Part shown: piece by piece, positions 1-8,700 of the stretch
Layout of the letters: every line of letters begins with the position of its first letter
How positions within the stretch are numbered: position 1 is the first letter of the stretch
Assembly (NCBI RefSeq): GCF_001886185.1
Contig: NZ_JXLA01000006.1
Location: 1 to 64,000, forward strand
From: Enterococcus raffinosus
GTDB taxonomy: Bacteria > Bacillota > Bacilli > Lactobacillales > Enterococcaceae
Reading direction: 5' to 3'
Length of the DNA stretch: 64,000 nt
Position numbers and translations under genes: made by a program
Notes under the pieces: generated by a model
Database searches by the model: none
Told to the model about the DNA's origin: nothing
Seen by the model: the letters and a program-made list of their open reading frames with translations, nothing else

Positions 1-40
1 TCTATCAGTCCTAGAAATTATAGAGCCACAATAATATGAA

Positions 41-80
41 AAAGCTCTCGATGAAATTAAGATTCATCGAGAGCTTTTTT
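41..80. terminator. Bidirectional intrinsic terminator
   Basis: A 15-bp perfect stem (positions 41-55 with 63-77) is flanked by T tracts on both strands. It can end a + strand gene lying mostly left of the window and the - strand gene that ends at 147. Confidence 0.8.
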
Positions 81-101
81 AAAGGTTAAAAAGTATAAAC
101 T

Positions 102-120
102 TTACCCAAAGATTACCCAA
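102..120. repeat. Short direct repeat TTACCCAA x2
   Basis: The octamer TTACCCAA occurs at 102-109 and 113-120, an 11-bp period or about one helical turn. Closely spaced direct repeats of this kind are typical of integrase arm-binding sites, but no integrase is visible in the window, so the meaning is open. Confidence 0.4.
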
Positions 121-146
121 GAGTTGACTAAGTATTAAAAGCCTTT

Positions 147-365
147 TTAGCTGGCATCAGTAATTTCTGAAATAACAAAAAAACTATGAAGCTGCTCTGT
201 TGGGTAGTCATACTTTTTCCCTATTTCAGATAGAATCTTTTGATCTGATTCCAAAATAGGTTCGTTCCCATCATACAAAGTGTCCGTTGGAAGATGGATT
301 TCGAAAGGCTTTTTCTCCTCTAAAACTAAGGGCTTTTCAAAGAAATATCCAGCGATCTTTTTCAT
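147..365 (-). CDS. Small protein of unknown function (72 aa)
   Basis: I do not recognise this protein. The start MKKIAGYF is chosen because AAAGGAGT lies just upstream of this ATG; a longer frame reaching 452 would lose that ribosome site and run up to the azlD stop. The product is about 72 residues, acidic in the middle, with no membrane segment or signal peptide and no obvious metal or nucleotide motif. It lies downstream of azlCD on the same strand and is followed by the terminator at 41-80, so it could be the last cistron of that operon. Function unknown. Confidence 0.6.
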   Translation of the reverse strand: MKKIAGYFFEKPLVLEEKKPFEIHLPTDTLYDGNEPILESDQKILSEIGKKYDYPTEQLHSFFVISEITDAS

Positions 366-452
366 GAGAATTACTCCTTTTTCTATTATTTTGTTATATA
401 TTACATCAGCGATGTAAGTAAAACCAGAAATAAGCTCTATAACAGACGTCAT

Positions 453-773
453 TTAAAGCAATCGTAAAAGAGCGATGCCAAGAACACCTGTCAAGACAAT
501 TTTCATTAGATCATTCGTGCGAATGCCGACAATGAGTGCTGGTATACAAGCAAAAACTTCAGGAAAGCGCAATGTCGGAAATTGACCTGATTGAAAATTA
601 AGTAAACTTTGCATAAGTAGCGCCGTTAAAATGGTCATCGGCAAATAACTTAAAAATTTTTCGAAAGTGGGCGGCAGTGTTATTGCTTTTGTCAAAACAA
701 ATGGCAATACGCGAGGAACCCAAGTGACGACTGCACAACCTAAGAGAGTCAATAAATAGTAAGAATTACTCAT
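453..773 (-). CDS. azlD: AzlD-family branched-chain amino acid exporter, small subunit
   Basis: About 106 residues with four hydrophobic segments, the usual size for AzlD (B. subtilis) and its E. coli counterpart YgaH. The family forms a two-component exporter with AzlC that moves branched-chain amino acids and analogues such as azaleucine out of the cell. The ATG lies inside the end of azlC, overlapping its stop by 8 nt, which indicates translational coupling. Typical AzlD features are the N-terminal LLTLLGCAVVTWVPRVLPF stretch and a proline in the second helix. Substrate is inferred from the family only. Confidence 0.85.
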   Translation of the reverse strand: MSNSYYLLTLLGCAVVTWVPRVLPFVLTKAITLPPTFEKFLSYLPMTILTALLMQSLLNFQSGQFPTLRFPEVFACIPALIVGIRTNDLMKIVLTGVLGIALLRLL

Positions 774-1476
774 CCTTACTCATCACCCCCGTCAAACAGC
801 CTAACAATGTTGCAATAATAACTGATAATTCAGCTGATGCAATCCGCATTAACAGATATAAGGTAATGATTGTCACAGCTAAAATTCGTACGGTCTTTGC
901 CCGTTGCTTTTTTAATGGTAGTTGTACTTGAAAAAGGAACAACCCAAGAAACATCGAGGTGAGTGCAAAATCAAACCCAAAGATAGTTGGGTCAGGAATG
1001 AAATTCCCTAGTAAAGCCCCTATAACAGTTGATAGTATCCAGACCAGATAGGCTGTAATATTCAAGCCATGCATCCAGTTACTCGATACTTTTTTCTCTT
1101 GTGCAAGAGTTGTCATTAGCACCCCGTAAGATTCATCGGTCAGTAATGTTCCGATAGCCATCCCATTTAATAAAGAATCGTCTTTGAAATAATGAGCGAC
1201 AGAGAGACTCATGAGAAGATGACGTAAATTGACAAGGAAAACAGTGAATACGATTGAAAGAATTGGGGCGCTTAACAATAATAAGCCGCATAAAATAAAC
1301 TGCGCACTGCCAGCATAAACTAGCGTGGACATCAAAAATATTTGCCAAACTGCAAGATGCGCTGATTTTCCAACAATTCCCATTGCAATTCCAATTCCTA
1401 AATAACCCATAATCGTGGGTAGACAGGCTCTAACACCATCAGTAAAGCTGGAGGTTTGTGTCAGGCGATTATCCAT
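766..1476 (-). CDS. azlC: AzlC-family branched-chain amino acid permease, large subunit
   Basis: About 236 residues, highly hydrophobic, with the AzlC signatures near the N-terminus (ACLPTIMGYLGIGIAMGIVG) and the conserved YAGSAQF and NLRH segments around residues 54-87. It is the large subunit of an amino-acid exporter with AzlD, with which it overlaps. The start is an ATG preceded by GAGAGGGTGAG. A promoter (TTGTTT, 17 nt, TAATAT at 1533-1505) lies directly upstream, after a separate terminator hairpin at 1547-1611. No AzlB-type regulator is adjacent. Confidence 0.9.
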   Translation of the reverse strand: MDNRLTQTSSFTDGVRACLPTIMGYLGIGIAMGIVGKSAHLAVWQIFLMSTLVYAGSAQFILCGLLLLSAPILSIVFTVFLVNLRHLLMSLSVAHYFKDDSLLNGMAIGTLLTDESYGVLMTTLAQEKKVSSNWMHGLNITAYLVWILSTVIGALLGNFIPDPTIFGFDFALTSMFLGLFLFQVQLPLKKQRAKTVRILAVTIITLYLLMRIASAELSVIIATLLGCLTGVMSKDE

Positions 1477-1504
1477 ATACTCACCCTCTCATTTTTTTCT
1501 AATT

Positions 1505-1533
1505 ATATTAGACCATAACTAATAAAAAAACAA
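1505..1533 (-). promoter_or_regulatory. Probable azlCD promoter
   Basis: On the minus strand TTGTTT (1533-1528) and TAATAT (1510-1505) are separated by 17 nt, about 30 nt before the azlC start codon. It lies downstream of the hairpin at 1555-1606, so azlCD need not be read through that terminator. Confidence 0.55.
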
Positions 1534-1546
1534 GAGGTTAGATGAC

Positions 1547-1622
1547 TAAAAAAAGAGCAACAATTCCAGTCGTTGAAACTAGTGACTGGCGGGGAAGTTG
1601 TTGCTCAATTTATTTTATCATA
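1547..1622 (-). ncRNA. Candidate small RNA or leader ending in a strong terminator
   Basis: On the minus strand a possible -10 (TATGAT, 1622-1617), preceded 17 nt upstream by a weak -35 (TTTAGT), is followed by a two-part hairpin. The outer stem GAGCAACAA/TTGTTGCTC pairs 1606-1598 with 1563-1555, the inner stem CCAGTC/GACTGG pairs 1589-1584 with 1571-1566, and seven T residues follow. The predicted transcript is roughly 60 nt. No T-box or other riboswitch motif is visible. It could instead be an attenuator for azlC or a terminator for an unseen transcript. Confidence 0.4.
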
Positions 1623-1758
1623 AAAATATTACAGGAAATACTAAAAAAATAATTTTTATTAGGGAAATAACTCGTAATTAGCAAAAAGAATGATCATGCT
1701 CTTTAATTTTCTAGAAGGAGCGACTTGAGGTATAATGAAGGTATGGGAGGCGATTTCA

Positions 1759-2190
1759 ATGAAAGAAAGTTATAAGAAAATACTTGTGGCAGTTGACGGT
1801 TCAGAATCATCAACGGACGCATTTAAGGAAGCATTAAGTGTCGCAGAACGAAATAACGCAAAATTATTTATTCTTACAATAGTCGATTATAAGTTCTCGA
1901 TTGGCGATCCAGCATTTATCAATGATTCCCTTAAGTTTCATCTAAATAATGCAGAGATCGAGCTTGAACAATTGATTGCCAATTCAAACATCAGTCAATT
2001 TGATTATGAGACAAAGATTGACTCGGGAAATCCCAAACGAAAAATCATTGATTATGCGCTAGAAAATCAAGTGGATCTTATTATGCTGGGGGCAACAGGT
2101 AGGGGGGCTGTTGAACAGGCCTTAGTCGGCTCGACAACAGCGTATGTAGTCAATCATGCGAATTGCAACGTAATGGTAGTGAAATCTTAA
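1759..2190 (+). CDS. Universal stress protein, UspA family
   Basis: A 143-residue single-domain Usp protein. It starts MKESYKKILVAVDGS, the usual beta-1 strand with the conserved Asp. Near the C-terminus it carries GATGRGAVEQALVGSTTAYV, matching the G-2x-G-9x-G-(S/T) ATP-binding signature, so it probably binds ATP. Usp proteins are cytoplasmic and accumulate under stress or starvation; the precise role is not predictable. The start is the ATG at 1759, preceded by GGGAGG. It is a single-gene unit with its own terminator. Confidence 0.9.
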   Translation: MKESYKKILVAVDGSESSTDAFKEALSVAERNNAKLFILTIVDYKFSIGDPAFINDSLKFHLNNAEIELEQLIANSNISQFDYETKIDSGNPKRKIIDYALENQVDLIMLGATGRGAVEQALVGSTTAYVVNHANCNVMVVKS

Positions 2191-2203
2191 AAAATTTCCA
2201 GAT

Positions 2204-2244
2204 AAAAAAACGTTTTTGCTTTAAAAAAGCAAAAACGTTTTTTT
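2204..2244. terminator. Terminator after the Usp gene
   Basis: Near-perfect hairpin AAACGTTTTTGC / GCAAAAACGTTT followed by a run of T. The flanking A and T tracts make it potentially bidirectional, so it may also end transcription from the tRNA side. Confidence 0.85.
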
Positions 2245-2255
2245 AAATGAGTTTA

Positions 2256-2328
2256 TTGGGATAGTAGGGCTCGAACCTACACTCTCCTGATTCAGAGTCA
2301 GGCGCCTTACCAGTTTGGCCATATCCCA
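2256..2328 (-). tRNA. tRNA-Gln (anticodon CUG)
   Basis: On the minus strand a full cloverleaf can be drawn: acceptor TGGGATA/TATCCCA, D stem GCC/GGC, anticodon stem CCTGA/TCAGG with loop CTCTGAA, T stem GTAGG/CCTAC with loop TTCGAGC. The anticodon is CUG, which reads CAG (Gln). The U1-A72 start of the acceptor is typical of tRNA-Gln. CCA is not encoded and the discriminator base appears to be A. It is a solitary tRNA gene, not part of a cluster. Confidence 0.92.
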
Positions 2329-2386
2329 GTAAGAACAGAAAATATTGTAACGCTAGTTTCTCTATTCTTCAAATAAAATGTCTCGA

Positions 2387-2782
2387 CTACTTATTTCCAG
2401 CTTGCTTTAAAGCATTCAAAACAAGATTCCCATCAGCGAAACCTAAATTGATAGAAAGGATTTCAGCATCAAAAACTAAGGACAGTCGGATGCCGTTTAG
2501 TTTCTTCTTACCGCTAATCTCTCTACATTGATAAAGATTGTATTTATAGGATTTTTGTTTGCTTAAAGCATATAATGTGTTGCCGGAGATGCCATAAGCA
2601 GTTAAGCCTTCTTGATTTTTAAGACTCTCATACTTGTGAAAGCCAATGAAAGAAAAGGAAAAGTTTATTTTAGGAAAGGCTTGTAAGAAATTGTTATACA
2701 AACGAATTCCCTTTTCTTCATTGGTGTTGTAGTTAATACCGTATTTTTTAGTGAATTGATAAAGTTCAGTAGCAGTATTCAT
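2387..2782 (-). CDS. Uncharacterised protein (131 aa), possible PH-like fold
   Basis: I do not recognise this protein. It is soluble, has no signal peptide, and begins MNTATELYQFTKKYG after a GAGGTCACT ribosome site. The second half alternates hydrophobic and polar residues (GISGNTLYALSKQK, then two further strands and a final helix), a layout seen in bacterial PH-like domains. This fold guess is inference only. It is transcribed alone, between a tRNA and a membrane protein gene. Confidence 0.6.
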   Translation of the reverse strand: MNTATELYQFTKKYGINYNTNEEKGIRLYNNFLQAFPKINFSFSFIGFHKYESLKNQEGLTAYGISGNTLYALSKQKSYKYNLYQCREISGKKKLNGIRLSLVFDAEILSINLGFADGNLVLNALKQAGNK

Positions 2783-2843
2783 AGTGACCTCGTTCTCTTT
2801 TGATATATTCAGTATAAATGTTTCTTATAATAGAAACAATTTT

Positions 2844-3371
2844 TTATTGATTAAAGCGGCGAGTATTAATAAATTCTGAAACAGCCATCGTAATTAACAA
2901 GAAACCAAAAATTTGGAAGAGAATCATTAAACTACTAAAAGGATTGAACAGAAGAAAAATACCAGCAAGAATCATCAAGGCACTATAGACAACCTGACCA
3001 GTAACTGGAAAACCATTTCTTTTTGCCGTCCAGCTTTGCATAAACTGACCAATAGCAAAAATTAAGATAATGAATCCCAAAAACATCGGTAAAATGCTTA
3101 TGATCCCTTTTGAGAACCAAAGAACGACAAAAGCAACTATAACTCGTAGGATTCCGCTAGTTGTCTCAAAGCCGACATTACCAGTATATTTTTTTGCTTG
3201 TAGGCCACGGATGATTTGTAAAATCCCCATAATCAATAAATAGAAGAAAATAATGTAAACAATTCCTTTAAAAACGCTCCGTGGTGAAAAGAGAATAGCG
3301 ATTCCAAGAATCAAATAGCAAGCACTTCTTAAATAACCGTATTTCTTAATCGAATCGATAAAATTTGACAT
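2844..3371 (-). CDS. HdeD/DUF308-family membrane protein
   Basis: About 175 residues with six predicted transmembrane segments arranged as three hairpins, and repeated 'ILGIAILF', 'LMILAGIFLLFNP' patterns typical of the HdeD/DUF308 family. Family members are linked to acid or general stress in enterobacteria but have no defined biochemical role in Firmicutes. The start MSNFIDS is chosen because GAGGGGGGAT lies 8 nt before its ATG; the longer frame to 3482 has no such site. Confidence 0.8.
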   Translation of the reverse strand: MSNFIDSIKKYGYLRSACYLILGIAILFSPRSVFKGIVYIIFFYLLIMGILQIIRGLQAKKYTGNVGFETTSGILRVIVAFVVLWFSKGIISILPMFLGFIILIFAIGQFMQSWTAKRNGFPVTGQVVYSALMILAGIFLLFNPFSSLMILFQIFGFLLITMAVSEFINTRRFNQ

Positions 3372-3533
3372 AAAAGATCCCCCCTCTGTAGCTAATTTTA
3401 CCTGATTTACTTTCTTTTTGCTAACGAAGTGAAATTTTCGATTGTAAACCATTCCAGACTTAGGTATAATTGCGAATAACATTGATCCAAAAGCTAGACG
3501 AACAAATGAATGTCGATACTGGAGGGCTTACTT

Positions 3534-3737
3534 ATGAATGAAGAAGAAATTGAACTTGGAAGAACTTATCGTTGCCATCCGATTGGTTTCGAAGAATGCG
3601 TGGAAGGCGAAGTTATTTCCAAGATGACAAATTGTGCTGTTGTACGTATAAATCAATGCGAAGAGGTTGATCAAGAGCAGCGAGATGACAAATCTAACAT
3701 GGTCGTGGTAAAATATTCTAATTTCATTCCAAGTTAG
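3534..3737 (+). CDS. Small acidic protein of unknown function (67 aa)
   Basis: Starts MNEEEIELGRTYRCHP after GGAGGG at position 3521. The sequence 'GRTYRCHPIGFEECVEGEVISKM' followed by a V-rich strand and a final 'VKYSNFIPS' resembles the small barrel (KOW/DUF2187-like) proteins common in Firmicutes, but the similarity is by eye and weak. Three cysteines are present, not arranged as a zinc motif. It ends 12 nt before the next gene, so the two are probably co-transcribed. Confidence 0.6.
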   Translation: MNEEEIELGRTYRCHPIGFEECVEGEVISKMTNCAVVRINQCEEVDQEQRDDKSNMVVVKYSNFIPS

Positions 3738-3749
3738 AAGGCGGTTCTT

Positions 3750-4244
3750 TTGAATATATTTACATTGTTATTAGGCGTTTTTACGATCGTTTTGTATGTG
3801 TTCTTATTGTTGGCACGTAGAGACATTATTGTTCCAGTTTTTAAGCAGCGCAGGCAATATCCTTTTTATCTTTTTTTAACAGTATTGATTTTATGGATTG
3901 GCTTTACAAGTTGGCAAGATTTAAATGGTCGAGTGCAGACAGTCTTGGCCGCCTTGGTCATGTTAAGTTTTTTATTAGATAAAAAGGGGTTTACAGAAGA
4001 CAGTTTAATCCTTTTTAGTCTAGATAATCGAGGCATTCCATTAAATGAGATCGAACGAGTCGTATTATTCCAAGAAGAAAATGGTTTGATTAAGTTGAAT
4101 TATTTTCGCAAAGAGCGTCGTGGACCGATATTGACCTTTGACTATTCATTGACTGAATTTGTCGTTTTTCTTTCCACACACCTTAATGAAGGCAGCACAT
4201 TAGAAATCTTGACAAAAGACGATCAAGACAAGAATGGAAAATAA
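3750..4244 (+). CDS. Membrane protein of unknown function (164 aa)
   Basis: Starts with TTG at 3750, with GAAGGCGG 6 nt upstream; no ATG option keeps the first membrane segment. Three hydrophobic segments (about residues 3-22, 40-55 and 62-77) are followed by a soluble C-terminal domain of about 85 residues ending in charged residues. The soluble part (SLDNRGIPLNEIERVVLFQEENGLIKLNYF) looks like a short beta-rich PH-type domain facing the cytoplasm. Paired with the preceding small gene and ended by the hairpin at 4246-4268. Confidence 0.6.
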   Translation: MNIFTLLLGVFTIVLYVFLLLARRDIIVPVFKQRRQYPFYLFLTVLILWIGFTSWQDLNGRVQTVLAALVMLSFLLDKKGFTEDSLILFSLDNRGIPLNEIERVVLFQEENGLIKLNYFRKERRGPILTFDYSLTEFVVFLSTHLNEGSTLEILTKDDQDKNGK

Positions 4245-4268
4245 GATGGCGGAGACGCCATCTTTTTT
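4244..4268 (+). terminator. Intrinsic terminator
   Basis: Stem GATGGCG / CGCCATC with a GAGA loop and a T6 tail, directly after the stop codon of the membrane protein gene. Confidence 0.85.
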
Positions 4269-4271
4269 ATG

Positions 4272-4317
4272 TAAAAAAGGAGCGATGCAGATTTATTCAG
4301 CATCGCTCCTTTTAAAA
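4272..4317. terminator. Bidirectional terminator
   Basis: Hairpin AAAAGGAGCGATGC / GCATCGCTCCTTTT between converging genes. On the minus strand it ends the nitroreductase gene. Confidence 0.85.
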
Positions 4318-4323
4318 TTTCGA

Positions 4324-4920
4324 TTAATGGAATACGCGGAAGCGTTCTTCATCTGCCAAGTATTCTTTTTCATTGGCTTCGCCATCTTTAGACCCAAAGA
4401 CTAATTGAGAACGTAATTGCCAGTTTGATGGAATATTCCATTCTTTTGCAACAGCATCATCAATTACTGGATTATAGTGTTGTAAGTTTGCTCCAAGACC
4501 AGCTGCATTAAGCGCAGTCCAAGTATTTGCAGTTGCGATACCGTTTGATTGTTCTGCCCAGTCTGGGAAGTTATCTGCATATAAAGCAAATTGTTCTTGC
4601 AAGTTTTTCACTGTATCTGTTTCTTTGAAGAACATTACTGTTCCAAAAGCATTACGGAAGCTAGCAATTTTCGCTTGTGTGTTAGGAAATGCTTCTGCTG
4701 GTGTTAATGGTTTTAACGCTTCTTCAACGATATTCCATAATTTTTCATGAGCATCACCAAAAAGAATGACTGCACGAGGTGATTGTGCATTAAAAGCGGT
4801 AGGACTGTTTTTAACAGAGTCCTTAACTAATTCTGTGATTTCTTCTTCTGTTAGTTGAACGTCACGTCCTAAAGAGTAAAATGAACGACGATCTTTTAAT
4901 GAGTCTAAAAATTGAGACAT
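4324..4920 (-). CDS. Nitroreductase-family flavoprotein
   Basis: 198 residues of the FMN-dependent nitroreductase superfamily, in the short subgroup related to YdgI and yeast Frm2/Hbn1. The N-terminal 'DRRSFYSLG' and 'SPTAFNAQSPRAVILFG' segments (residues 10-55) form the FMN phosphate-binding region. The C-terminal 'AAGLGANLQHYNPVID' is the usual dimer/FMN contact segment. It probably reduces quinones, nitro compounds or other electrophiles using NAD(P)H; the natural substrate is unknown. Strong ribosome site AGGTGG. Single-gene unit. Confidence 0.88.
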   Translation of the reverse strand: MSQFLDSLKDRRSFYSLGRDVQLTEEEITELVKDSVKNSPTAFNAQSPRAVILFGDAHEKLWNIVEEALKPLTPAEAFPNTQAKIASFRNAFGTVMFFKETDTVKNLQEQFALYADNFPDWAEQSNGIATANTWTALNAAGLGANLQHYNPVIDDAVAKEWNIPSNWQLRSQLVFGSKDGEANEKEYLADEERFRVFH

Positions 4921-5104
4921 AATAATTCCACCTTTTCTTGTTTTGTTCTTGTTGACAAGGAATACTTTAACATCTTACAAAAAGTAAGGAAAGGATTATG
5001 CTCACAGAAGAGTAATTTTTTTTTAAGGGGAAGGGAATACTTTTCAATAAGTGCTTAAGAATATGATAAACTAAATTAACGAAGAGTATAATGGAGGCTC
5101 ATAA

Positions 5105-5647
5105 ATGAATATAAAGGAAGTAGGAAAATCAATTATTTGGTTTTTAATTTTAGCAGTTATCTTAGTTGGTTTGCGTCATTTTGTTTTTACCCCCGTCGTA
5201 GTTAAAGGAGATTCAATGGATCCTACATTGATAGACGGAGAAAGAGTCATTGCCTTAAAAAATACTGATATTAAACGTTTTGACATTGTGACTTTTCCGG
5301 CACCTGATGATGAAGGAAAGAATTACATCAAACGTGTTATCGGTTTGCCAGGGGATATCATAGAATATAAAAATGATGAGCTTTATATCAACAACAAAAA
5401 ATATGATGAGCCATATTTAGATGAGTTCAAAGGAAAATTAACTGATGGACAGCCACTAACGTATGATTTCAATTTGAAAGAATTAACAGGATCAGAGAAG
5501 GTTCCTGATGGCGAATTATTTGTTTTAGGAGACAATCGTCGGATTTCGAAGGATAGTCGAATTATTGGAATGATTAAAGAAAAAGACATCATGGCTGATG
5601 TTAAATTTGTTTTTTGGCCACTTAACCGATTCGGTACTGTAGACTAG
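5105..5647 (+). CDS. lepB: Signal peptidase I
   Basis: 180 residues with one N-terminal membrane anchor (about 9-27) and an extracellular catalytic domain. The nucleophile is Ser37 in KGDSMDPTL and the general base is Lys76 in YIKRVIGLPGD; the conserved GDNRRISKDSR box lies near residue 140. It removes signal peptides from exported proteins. The size matches typical Gram-positive SipS/SipT enzymes. The box usually reads GDNR..S.DSR, and here all catalytic positions are kept. Start ATG follows GGAGG. Ended by its own hairpin. Confidence 0.95.
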   Translation: MNIKEVGKSIIWFLILAVILVGLRHFVFTPVVVKGDSMDPTLIDGERVIALKNTDIKRFDIVTFPAPDDEGKNYIKRVIGLPGDIIEYKNDELYINNKKYDEPYLDEFKGKLTDGQPLTYDFNLKELTGSEKVPDGELFVLGDNRRISKDSRIIGMIKEKDIMADVKFVFWPLNRFGTVD

Positions 5648-5667
5648 CAATGGCTAGTCTTTTTTTA
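5640..5667 (+). terminator. Terminator of lepB
   Basis: Stem AGACTAGC / GGCTAGTCT overlapping the lepB stop codon, followed by T7. Confidence 0.8.
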
Positions 5668-5763
5668 CTTTGGAATACTTCATCTGTATCTTTCGTCATG
5701 CGACTTTTTGCTTGAACTGTTATAATATACGAGTAATCTATTCAAAAGAAATGAGGGGAAACG

Positions 5764-8700
5764 ATGCCATTACAATTTTTGTTAGGTGCTGGACAGAACG
5801 ACGCGACAGAACGAATGATTCAGACGGCGCAAGCTTGGCTAGAACAGAATTCAGAAAATCGAGTGTTCTTTTTAGTCCCCAATTACAATAAATTTGAGCA
5901 AGAAATTCGTCTTTTATCTGCGATGAAGCAAGACAACAAAGCGGTTGAATTCAGTACGATTCGTACGCAGGTATTCAGCTTTCAACGACTAGCATGGTAT
6001 TTTTTGCAGAAGAACGGTCAGATTCCTGGGAATATTTTATCAGAAGCTGGAAATGCTATGATTCTAAGAAAAATTCTTCATGAACAGCGAGAGGAGTTAA
6101 CAATTTTTCGTGGCGAAGTCAACAAAGCAGGCTTCATTCAACAGCTCGTTCGTTTTTATCAGGAGATGCAGATTGGAAATGTAACTGTAGAAGATTTAGT
6201 TGAAAATGGAAACGATCAGGATCAGGTATTAAAACTACAGGACTTAAAAAAAGTTTTCTCCGCATATGAAGAGGCGCTGTTCAAGTACAAAGTAGCAAAT
6301 GATGACCCACTGCAATTATTGCAGCAGTATCTGAGTACTAAAAAAATGTCAAATAATCTTTTTATTGTTAGTGGGTTCACACGTTTTAATGCACGCGAAC
6401 TGGGTGTTTTGAATGAGTTAATGGTGTGTGGGGAACTATTGGTTTCCTTAGAATTAGATCGGCCTTATCCAAGTGAAGAACCCAATCCCTTGAACTTATT
6501 TGCTGAACCAGGCAAGACATATTTTCAATTAAAAAAGAGTGCTGATGCGTATAAAATTCCTGTGCGTCCCGATCAGTTCGCACAAATGAACCAAACCGTT
6601 TTCAATCAGGTGGGTGAATTTTGGGCCAATCAAAAGAGAAGGAACTTAGAACAAAATGATCAAGTTCAGATAAAAATATTTAGTACCCTAGCTGATGAGA
6701 TTCGTAAAACAGGTGAAGAAATTCGTCGATTAGTTAGAGATGAAGGGTATCGTTATAGAGATATTCAAATTTTATTGCGCAACTCACAAGCTTATAATAG
6801 TATTTTACCGGATCTCTTCAATAAATTAGATATTCCGTTCTATTTAGATGAGACACAGGAGATGGCCGCTCATCCTCTCATAGAATTCTTACAAGCATTA
6901 TTTTTGACTGATAGTTATCATTATCGGATCAACGATGTATTTCGCATGTTGCGTACGGAGCTATTTGCCCCATTTGATTGGACGGCGGATACTTGGTTCA
7001 ATCTGCAACAAGAATACAGAGAAAAGATTGATCAAACAGAAAATGTTTGTTTGGCTTATAACTTTCGCGGGAGCGCTTGGACAAAGGAAGCTGATTGGGA
7101 ATTTGTTGATTATGATTTTGAAGCAGATGTTTTTAATGACGCGAAGGAATTAGAAGCAACAACCAATGAGGTACGACGTTCTGTACAGCAGGTGATTCCA
7201 GTTTTCTTCAAAAAAATAAAAAATTCGAAAAATGGGTTAGAAGCGGCGACGTTTTTCTATCATTTTTTAGAAGCCAGTGGTGTGAAACGTCAGCTACTCT
7301 TTTGGCGTGATCAAGAGGTTGCCAAAGGAAGCTTAGATAAAGCGCGAAATCACGAGCAGACGTGGCAGGCATTGCTAGATTTATTGGATGAGTATGTACT
7401 TATTTATGGGGAAGATTCCTTTGATTGGGAAACGTTCCAAGAAATATTTTTGGCTGGTTTGATGAATGTGACTTATGGAAAAATCCCTACGGCCATAGAT
7501 CAGGTGCGAGTCAATGATTTAGAATTGGCTCGAATTGACCAAACGAAAGTTACTTTTGCAATCGGATTGAACAGCAATGATTTTCCGGCTCGTTTTGATG
7601 ACAAGGGATTACTAACAGCAGAGGAGCGTTCTGCTTTCAATCAAAATCTGCCGGAAGGAAAGTTTTTACCAGAAAGCAATGGGTCAAAAGTTAATCGCGA
7701 ACCTTTTTTAGCATATTCAGTATTCCTTTCTGCTAGTGAAAAGCTGTATCTGAGTATGGCTACAACAGTTGAAGGTGAAAAGAAACTGGAAATATCTCCT
7801 TTTTTAAGACAGCTTAGTCAAGGATTGAAATTACCGATTCAAGAAAATGAGCCGTTAAGACTTATGAGTGATCCGGAGAATCATCTAGGAACAATGCGGA
7901 CATTGCTATCTGATTTGATTGCCTTAAACCGGTTTGCTCAAGATGAGAATCGTGCCTTTTTGCCAGCTTGGCGAGAATTGCAAAAATTTATTCAAAACAG
8001 TTCATTGTCTTCAATGGCGCAGCGAGTCTTTAAAAGTTTACAGGATCTAAACGTTCCTCGTGAATTATTACCGGAGACAGCAGAGCGTTTGTATGGGAAA
8101 AATCTATATGTTTCTGTTTCCAGAATTGAAAACTTCTATAACTGTCAGTATAAGTATTTTGCTAATTTTGGCCTTGGATTAAAAGAACGTACTGTGTATG
8201 GATTGACGCCTGCTGCGGCTGGGGATTTTTATCATGAAGCGTTGGATTATTTTTTCCGGTTGATAAAGGAACAAGGTCTGCGTCTTTCTGAGTTAAATGA
8301 AGAAGAGCGGACAAATTTAGCAGATCAGGTTTTAAAGGAAATTTTCGGCGAACTAAAATTTGCAATATTATCTAGTTCGGCGCGAATGAATTATATTCGC
8401 TATCAATTATCCCGAACGATCCAAAAAGTCAGTTGGGGATTGGTCAACCAAGGAGCTCGAACAAAATTTGAACCGCAGCAAACGGAGGTTATCTTTGGCT
8501 CAATTGGCGGACAAAAGGGAATCCCTGGAATTAATTTGCCCTTGTCGAATGGCGGAGAAGTGGCTATCCGAGGGAAAATCGATCGTTTGGATCAACTACA
8601 AAGTGCTGAAAACGATTGGTTAAGCGTGATTGATTATAAGTCTAGTCCACATAGTTTTAACGTGGCAGATGCTTATTACGGAATTGCACTTCAGTTAATT

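Noticed and set aside
1-34. 3' end of a gene on the + strand (frame 2 ends LSVLEIIEPQ, stop 32-34)
   Set aside because: Only ten codons are visible; plausible given the terminator at 41-80 but not supportable.
5670-5891. Plus-strand frame between lepB and rexB
   Set aside because: It begins in the intergenic region without a ribosome site and runs into rexB in another frame.
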